DNA from: Hymenobacter cellulosilyticus
Lineage (GTDB): Bacteria; Bacteroidota; Bacteroidia; Cytophagales; Hymenobacteraceae
Direction: 5' to 3'
Assembly (NCBI RefSeq): GCF_022919215.1
Contig: NZ_CP095046.1
Coordinates: forward strand, 2,718,501 to 2,782,500
Length of the DNA: 64,000 nt
Shown piece by piece: positions 59,238 to 64,000 of the stretch. The stretch's first letter is position 1, and each line of letters begins with the position of its first letter. A program made the position numbers and the translations under genes. A model generated the notes under the pieces. The model had not been told where the DNA came from, ran no database searches, and worked only from the letters and a program-made list of their open reading frames with translations.

Positions 59238-59723
59238 CTAGCTTAGCGGTTCGGGCTCATGGTAGGACAGGCCGAATTGCTGCACGATTTCCTTTAGCCA
59301 GTCCGGGGTGCTTTCCTCGTTGCGCGGGAAGTGCTCGAAGTCCTGGGCAAACGCTTCGGGAACCGGCATATAATCAAACTTGGGTTTCTGCTCGTACTCA
59401 AACTCGGTATCGAACTTGCCCTCGGCTGTGATGGTCATCACGGCTGAGTACCAGGCTCCACGAAACGGCGCTTCCTCATACATCAACTGACGCAGCTTCT
59501 CAAAGCTAGGAGTCATTCGCTCGTCATATTCTAGGTGCCGGTCAATAATTATAAATGTTTTGGGTGTGAGCTGTTTTTCTGGGTGCGTAAATGTGCCATT
59601 CTCTTCAACATAAGACCTAATAGCTCTAATAGTTATTGTAACTATATTCCAGTCATCCGTGGGCACACTATCAACAGCCAACTGGCCAATGTGCTGAAAT
59701 AGGTCTTGGATTTCGTCAGTCAT
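59238..59723 (-). CDS. YezG-like immunity protein, copy A
   Basis: A 161-aa paralogue of the protein at 58124-58609 and the same length: MTDEIQDLFQHIGQLAVDSV, RGAWYSAVMTITAEGKFDTE, FEYEQKPKFDYMPVPEAF, and an identical C-terminus. The middle third (about residues 27-65) differs most, as expected if specificity for the cognate toxin sits there. It starts 11 bp after the stop of toxin tip A, so the two would be co-transcribed once the tip is expressed, and it ends at a terminator. Likely YezG/DUF600-type antidote to an Endonuclea_NS_2 DNase. Confidence 0.7.
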   Translation of the reverse strand: MTDEIQDLFQHIGQLAVDSVPTDDWNIVTITIRAIRSYVEENGTFTHPEKQLTPKTFIIIDRHLEYDERMTPSFEKLRQLMYEEAPFRGAWYSAVMTITAEGKFDTEFEYEQKPKFDYMPVPEAFAQDFEHFPRNEESTPDWLKEIVQQFGLSYHEPEPLS

Positions 59724-59734
59724 GAAGTGTGGAG

Positions 59735-60658
59735 TTAAAAGTTGTTGATTGTACGTTTATTTGACACCCCATTAATGATTTCAATGATACTAAAACTATG
59801 AGGCTTGGCCGTAGCATCCTTGTAGATAGGTTCGATATCTACATACACCTTTTCACCTCTAGCCAAGGCATCGGCCCAAGCCTTTTCCATACTGCCCCAG
59901 GTGCCGTTGGGGTAGGCATTGACCCCTTCGTGCTTCATGGCCACCAGGTTAGCGTTGTTGCCGATCCCACCAAACTGGTCGCCAATCAGGTGCCCGCCGG
60001 CATCCCCGGCCTGCCGCCCGTCGTTCTTGCCGGCTAGACCCTGCATGCGTTCGGCCGCTTTCGGATTTTGCGTCCGGGCCCGTGTGGCTTTGGGTTCGAT
60101 GCGCAACTCTCCGGCAGCTTTCCTAATACGGCCGTAGGCATCGGTGGCGTACTCATAGCCGTTACGTACATAGGTATGGTTGGGCTTGAGACGCTTTTTG
60201 AATACCCCGGCCCCGATATCGACCAGCTCGGTCAGCGCGTCGCACTTGTTGTGGGCCAGCAGCTGCCAGGGGCCGGCAAAGTAGGTGTGCCAGTCGGCTA
60301 CCTCCAAGTTGTAGACGGGTTCGGCCTGCACTCGAATCTGTGTGCTGACCACGGCAACGGCTTCACCCTGCCGCCGCCGGATACGGTCGCCAGGCTGCAA
60401 ATCACCGGCGGCCGTCCAGCCCTGCGGTTCGGCGTACAGCCAGTGGGCCGGCGTGACGCGTAAGGGGGCGGGCTCGTCGGCGAAGTGCAGCTCGGCTATT
60501 TCCTCGGCTTGGGTTCGAAATACCTCCGTGACGGATTTCCAGTCCATGGCCTGGGTCGCCTCGTCCCAGGCCCAGTCCCAGACCAGGTCGCCTACGCGGA
60601 TATCCTCGATGTTGCGGTAGTCGCCCTCGACGGCCACAGGTGTACCAGCGGCAAAGCA
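59735..60658 (-). pseudogene. Displaced Hint-endonuclease cassette A (no start, lacks N-terminal delivery domain)
   Basis: Begins at the first Hint residue: CFAAGTPVAVEGDYRNIEDI, matching CFPAGTPVAVQDGYKNIEDI in the intact effector. The frame is closed upstream by a TAG inside the adjoining palindrome, so no delivery domain is fused. The Hint module ends EVADWHTYFAGPWQLLAHN, then the toxin: LTELVDIGAGVFKKRLKPN, AGDAGGHLIGDQFGGIGNNA, NGTWGSMEKAWADALARGEK, ending in RTINNF. The GGHLIGDQFGG core marks an Endonuclea_NS_2 nuclease. It is a Hint-toxin module displaced downstream of the current effector. A GTG at 60637 could permit limited internal translation. Confidence 0.74.
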
Positions 60659-60667
60659 GCCACCAGA

Positions 60668-60754
60668 AAGTCTATTTTTCTATAATAACAAAAAGGCTGG
60701 CCTCACTTTACAAGTGAGGCCAGCCTTTTTGTTATTATAGAAAAATAGACTTTA
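60668..60754. repeat. 87-bp near-perfect palindrome at the cassette boundary
   Basis: Two arms of about 42 bp with a 3-nt loop (TAC). The inner 19 bp per arm (AAAAAGGCTGGCCTCACTT and its complement) form an ordinary terminator. The complementarity extends a further 23 bp outward on each side, over AAAGTCTATTTTTCTATAAT and its mirror. One arm overlaps the stop codon of the TPR immunity gene and the other reaches within 10 bp of the first Hint codon of cassette A. End positions may be off by 1. Confidence 0.82.
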
Positions 60755-61186
60755 CAAGTCTACCTCTTGTTTTAGAAAGTTAAAGTATTTCTCATCCTCT
60801 CCATCAAATATCTCCTCGCCTTGTCCCATATAGGCGCGCATCAGTTCGTCCTTTGCTTTAGAGAAGTTACCGAGTTCATATTGTGCTTGCCCTAGCCGGA
60901 GGTGAATCAGCGGGTTACCAATAGCGTTTGGGCAATGCATAACAGCAGTTAAAGATTCTTTTGCTGCTATATAGTCCTCGTTAAAGAATTGTGCTTCGCC
61001 TAGTGAGAATAATACCCAAGTAGAAGCTTCCCAATCCTGGTAAGGTTCAGGAATTAAATCAAAAGCTTGCTGAAAGGCATGTATTGCACTATCATATTCA
61101 TCTTCTTCAACGGCAGTATCACCTTCCTCACAATACTGCATTATCTCTTGGTAGAGCGCATCGTCCATTTCATCCTGTTTCTTCAT
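60752..61186 (-). CDS. TPR-containing probable immunity protein
   Basis: A 144-aa acidic protein built from two or three TPR-like helix pairs: EEGDTAVEEDEYDSAIHAFQ, STWVLFSLGEAQFFNEDYIA, IHLRLGQAQYELGNFSKAKD. It starts 5 bp after the GH-E effector stop, so the two are translated from one mRNA. Small TPR proteins in this position are often immunity proteins to HNH/GH-E toxins, which makes it the likely antidote. AT-rich compared with the flanking T6SS genes, as is the toxin tip. Ends within the giant palindrome. Confidence 0.68.
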   Translation of the reverse strand: MKKQDEMDDALYQEIMQYCEEGDTAVEEDEYDSAIHAFQQAFDLIPEPYQDWEASTWVLFSLGEAQFFNEDYIAAKESLTAVMHCPNAIGNPLIHLRLGQAQYELGNFSKAKDELMRAYMGQGEEIFDGEDEKYFNFLKQEVDL

Positions 61187-61191
61187 CCGAA

Positions 61192-62817
61192 TTATTTTAG
61201 AGGGGGCAAGTAAGTTTCGGTTAATTGAGCACCTCGGCTTCTGTTTATACTACTAGGCTCAAGTTCGTAATTTTTGGCATCCTTCATCCAATCTCTTACC
61301 TCTTTCGATTTTGCTCCATACTGCCTTCCTTCTCTATTCCACCAACTTACGGCGTCATCAAGATGACCCATATCCGTTTTGTCTATATCATACCAATTGC
61401 CGTCCGGCCCTAGTACTTCTTTCTTTCCAGCCGTAAGTTCTCTTATTTTTTTCTCTCCTTCCATCCGTTTGATAACGGCCTTACCTGTGCTAGATTTTTT
61501 CCCTGGAGTTCTTCCTAAGTACTGTAATCTCTTACTCTTTACCTTCGTCGGGGATGGAATCAGAGCTTTCTTCTTACTTTTGGCGGCCTTGGCTATTTTC
61601 TTTGCTGTACCTTTCAAACAGATGGTGGTATTATGAACCACAAGCATCCACCAGCTGACGAGATAAGTGTGCCAGTCGGCCACCTCGAAGTTGTACACCG
61701 TCGTAGGCTGCTCCGTGTGGTGGGTGACTTCGCGCACGGGCATGGTCTGTCCATCCGAGCGCAGCAGCTCGTCGCCCTCGACTAACTCGCCGGCCTGCTT
61801 CCAGGCCCCATTCGCCCAGAAGGGGTGCTCGGGGGTAGCCTGCACTGTATCGGTGCCCAGGCGCAGCTCAATGATGGCATCCGATTCCCGGCACATCGTC
61901 TGCGTCACAGGCTTGAGGGCCAGGTTACCCGTTTCTTCGTGCCAAGCCCAGACCAAGTCACCGACCCGGATGTCCTCGATATTCTTGTATCCATCCTGCA
62001 CTGCTACCGGCGTGCCCGCCGGAAAACAGGCCGTGACGCAGAGCTTGGGCACTTTCTTGGAAAACGCCTTCAGGGCGGTGGGAATACCTTTCTTGAGAGC
62101 CAGGGCCTTGGCCGCCGTGGCAGCAAGCTTTTTCTTGGCCGCGCTCATCGCCACCTTGCCCCCGGCTTTCAGGGCGGCCCGCACCCCGGCTTTACCTGCC
62201 ATCATGCCTGCCGTGGCTGTGCCGAAGCTCAATACCCCAGCTGCTACGGAGGCCACGTCCCAGACCAGGAAAGCGGCATTCAGGGCTACGCCCATCTTGT
62301 CACCAGTTTGGGCGGCATGAATAAGGTCCCGACCTGAGCCCCAAATCGGAATCAGGCCTTCGGCGAAGCTGGCCTCACCTACCGAGTTCTTTTCCTTCTC
62401 TGCCGCTTCCAGCGATTCCTGGGCATCCTGCTCGACTTCTTTCAGATCCTGACTTACATCAGGTGGCAGCGGCAACTGACCCGAGGTCAGAAACTCAATC
62501 TTGCCTTGTCCCACCGGGCAGTTGATGCAGGAGCGAAACAGCAGCGCCTCGGCTCCACCAACTTTAGCAGGATATGTATCCTGCCACATAGTAGGCGCGG
62601 GCATACAAGGCGTTGGGGTACCACCTGCCATCTGCGTCAGCTTTTGGCAAATGACAAATGAGGGAATGTTAACCAGAGGAACTTTGTCCAGGGCATTGCC
62701 AGCCATCATGCCGGCAATCTTGCTGGTGCGGGGCGTGGCTTTGAAGGGCATCGGTACCGTGCCCTGGCTACATTTCATTAAAGCCCCGGTAATGACGTAT
62801 TCGAGTGGATGCGACAT
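61192..62817 (-). CDS. PAAR-like (DUF4280)/Hint/GH-E nuclease T6SS effector
   Basis: A 541-aa effector carried on the VgrG spike. Domain order: DUF4280 PAAR-like domain (about residues 1-115; Cys in MKCSQG, VICQKL, TPCMPAP, SCINCPVGQG), a charged and then hydrophobic/Ala-rich linker (120-255), a Hint domain (CFPAGTPV at 264 to VVHN at 396), and a toxin tip (400-541) with MGHLDDAVSWWNREGRQYG and YELEPSSINRSRG, a GH-E/HNH-Endo VII-like nuclease pattern. Hint autoproteolysis would release the tip in the target cell. The gene is intact, starts 10 bp after vgrG and is followed by a TPR immunity gene. The toxin class is the least certain part. Confidence 0.78.
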   Translation of the reverse strand: MSHPLEYVITGALMKCSQGTVPMPFKATPRTSKIAGMMAGNALDKVPLVNIPSFVICQKLTQMAGGTPTPCMPAPTMWQDTYPAKVGGAEALLFRSCINCPVGQGKIEFLTSGQLPLPPDVSQDLKEVEQDAQESLEAAEKEKNSVGEASFAEGLIPIWGSGRDLIHAAQTGDKMGVALNAAFLVWDVASVAAGVLSFGTATAGMMAGKAGVRAALKAGGKVAMSAAKKKLAATAAKALALKKGIPTALKAFSKKVPKLCVTACFPAGTPVAVQDGYKNIEDIRVGDLVWAWHEETGNLALKPVTQTMCRESDAIIELRLGTDTVQATPEHPFWANGAWKQAGELVEGDELLRSDGQTMPVREVTHHTEQPTTVYNFEVADWHTYLVSWWMLVVHNTTICLKGTAKKIAKAAKSKKKALIPSPTKVKSKRLQYLGRTPGKKSSTGKAVIKRMEGEKKIRELTAGKKEVLGPDGNWYDIDKTDMGHLDDAVSWWNREGRQYGAKSKEVRDWMKDAKNYELEPSSINRSRGAQLTETYLPPLK

Positions 62818-62826
62818 AGGAGGGGC

Positions 62827-64000
62827 TTAGATTACATCTGTGTCCGAGGAAATGAGCTTGGCTTTACCACCCGCTTTCATATTCAAGTCACTGCTGATCT
62901 GAGCCTGCATGTTGTTGCCGACTTGTAAGCCTAGATCTTTGCCATCCAGATCGATGTTCTTCTTAGCCGTCAGAGAGATATTCTCTTCTGCGTCGATGGA
63001 GACGTTTTTGGCGTGCATCACGATTTCGCCTTTATCTCCGGCCTCCAACGTAATAGTGCTTCCCAGCACCGTAACCGGGCCATTGCTTTTGATGGTGATG
63101 CTACCATCGCCCTTGAAGCCGACTTCGACGGCCGTGCCCTTGTTGTTGGAGTTGGAAATCAGAATGCGCTGTTCCCCCTTGGCATCGGCCATCACAAACT
63201 TGTTGCCGCCGGCCGTTTGCATCCCCTTCAGGTTATTCTGGGGGTTGGAATACTTGGCGCTCTGCTTGTTCTGGGGGTGAAACATGTTGCCCAGCACTAC
63301 CGGGAATTCGGCCAGGCTGTGCTCGTAGGCAATAAGTACCTGGGAGCCGACTTCGGGCGTAAAGAGCTGGCCTTTGCCGTCGCCGGCGTAGGGCGTGGTT
63401 ACCCGCAGCCAGCCGGTTTCGGCCTGTTTGGGCTCGTCCACGGGCCAGTAGTAGCGCGCCTTGATGCGGCCCAGCTTCTGCGGGTCGTTCAAATCGATTA
63501 CCTCGGCCAGCTCGGGCATGCCGGCCGGGGGCTGCACGTGGGGTTAGGAGCGGGGTACTCGGCGGCCTCGGGCAGGGCCGTAAACGTGTTCTGGTACTGG
63601 TCAGCCTGCACCGTGTGGCTTACTTCCACGAGGCGGTACTTGCCGTAGTCGTGCTTGCCGGTAGGCGAAACGCCCTGCACCTCAATGACTTTGCCTACCC
63701 CGAAGCCGGTGTTTTCGCCGTTGCCGTAGAAGCTCACCAAGCCGCTGACCTGGTTGGCTTTCCACTCCTTAATAGCCGTATCGAGCTGGCCCTGGTCCCG
63801 GATGTGGCGGTCGGCCTGAAACTGGGAGGGCTGGGAAAACAGGGCGTCGGATTTTTGCAGGGCAAAGGCCGCAAACGGGTTGAGTTTCCCCAGCGACTGG
63901 CTTTCCGAGGTGCCCTGGTAGGGTTTGTGCGCCAGGTAGTCGTAGCGGCCCATCTTAAACTTGGTGGGACGCAGCTCGACGGCCATAGAGAAGCCCTCGG
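62827..64000 (-). CDS. vgrG: T6SS spike protein VgrG/TssI (5' truncated at the window edge, frameshifted)
   Basis: C-terminal part of the T6SS spike, read from the right edge. Visible: KYRLVEVSHTVQADQYQNTF of the gp27/gp44-like part, then after repair APNPHVQPPAGMPELAEVID, the gp5 OB-fold segment LGRIKARYYWPVDEPKQ, and the repetitive beta-prism end (TITLEAGDKGEIVMHAKNVS, SLTAKKNIDLDGKDL). The frame breaks in the CCCC (plus GGGG) near 63539-63542. It is followed 9 bp later by the PAAR-like effector, whose DUF4280 tip should cap this spike. The N-terminal part lies outside the window. Confidence 0.88.

Overview
The window looks like chromosomal DNA of a GC-rich Bacteroidota, most likely a Hymenobacter-like member of the Cytophagales. 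This is inferred from gene content, not from a database search. Pointers are a secreted protein with a gliding/type IX (T9SS) C-terminal sorting domain, several exact TAnnTTTG -7 promoter boxes, the five-helix SdhC of a B-type succinate dehydrogenase, an MSEP-CTERM protein, and a type VI secretion system (T6SS) of the Bacteroidota-specific subtype (TssN, TssO, no TssJLM).

Layout. 1-12.5 kb (+): division and cell-wall (dcw) cluster, ftsI(3' end)-murE-mraY-murD-ftsW-murG-murC-ftsQ-ftsA-ftsZ. 12.5-19.5 kb: a small lipoprotein, two MauG/MbnH-type di-heme peroxidases, a ClC-type channel, an MbnP-like putative copper protein in an operon with one peroxidase and an outer-membrane protein, and an FMN reductase. 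19.6-23.2 kb (-): sdhCAB. 23.4-44.2 kb: a T9SS-sorted secreted protein, fabD, folK, an alpha/beta hydrolase, a polyprenyl diphosphate synthase, a cytochrome P450, a TlpA-like lipoprotein, aconitase, a TonB receptor paired with a NadR-like enzyme, and an MSEP-CTERM membrane protein. 44.7-64 kb: the T6SS (tssG, tssN-K-O-E-F, clpV/tssH, tssB-C-D) followed on the minus strand by vgrG, a PAAR-like/Hint/nuclease effector, its probable immunity gene, and an array of displaced toxin-immunity cassettes.

The most interesting region is 57.4-62.8 kb. A complete effector (DUF4280 PAAR-like, Hint, GH-E nuclease tip) with a TPR immunity gene is followed by two displaced cassettes of a related DNA/RNA-nonspecific endonuclease, each with a YezG-like immunity gene. 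One cassette is cut at the first residue of a Hint domain. The other is cut at the Hint exit (the LLAHN junction). A decayed third Hint exit lies just before a DUF1629/Imm11-like immunity gene. An 87-bp, essentially perfect palindrome sits exactly at the boundary of the first displaced cassette.

A major caveat is that at least 20 genes, including the essential ftsW, murC, ftsQ, ftsA and ftsZ, are split by frameshifts. Nearly all are explained by loss of one base in a short homopolymer, usually G or C of 4-6. Restoring that base gives full-length proteins every time. I treat these as sequence or assembly errors and annotate the genes as single reading units. Two repeat families are also notable: long inverted repeats filling spacers between co-directional genes (dcw and sdh), and a REP-like element with a nested terminator in two convergent gene junctions.
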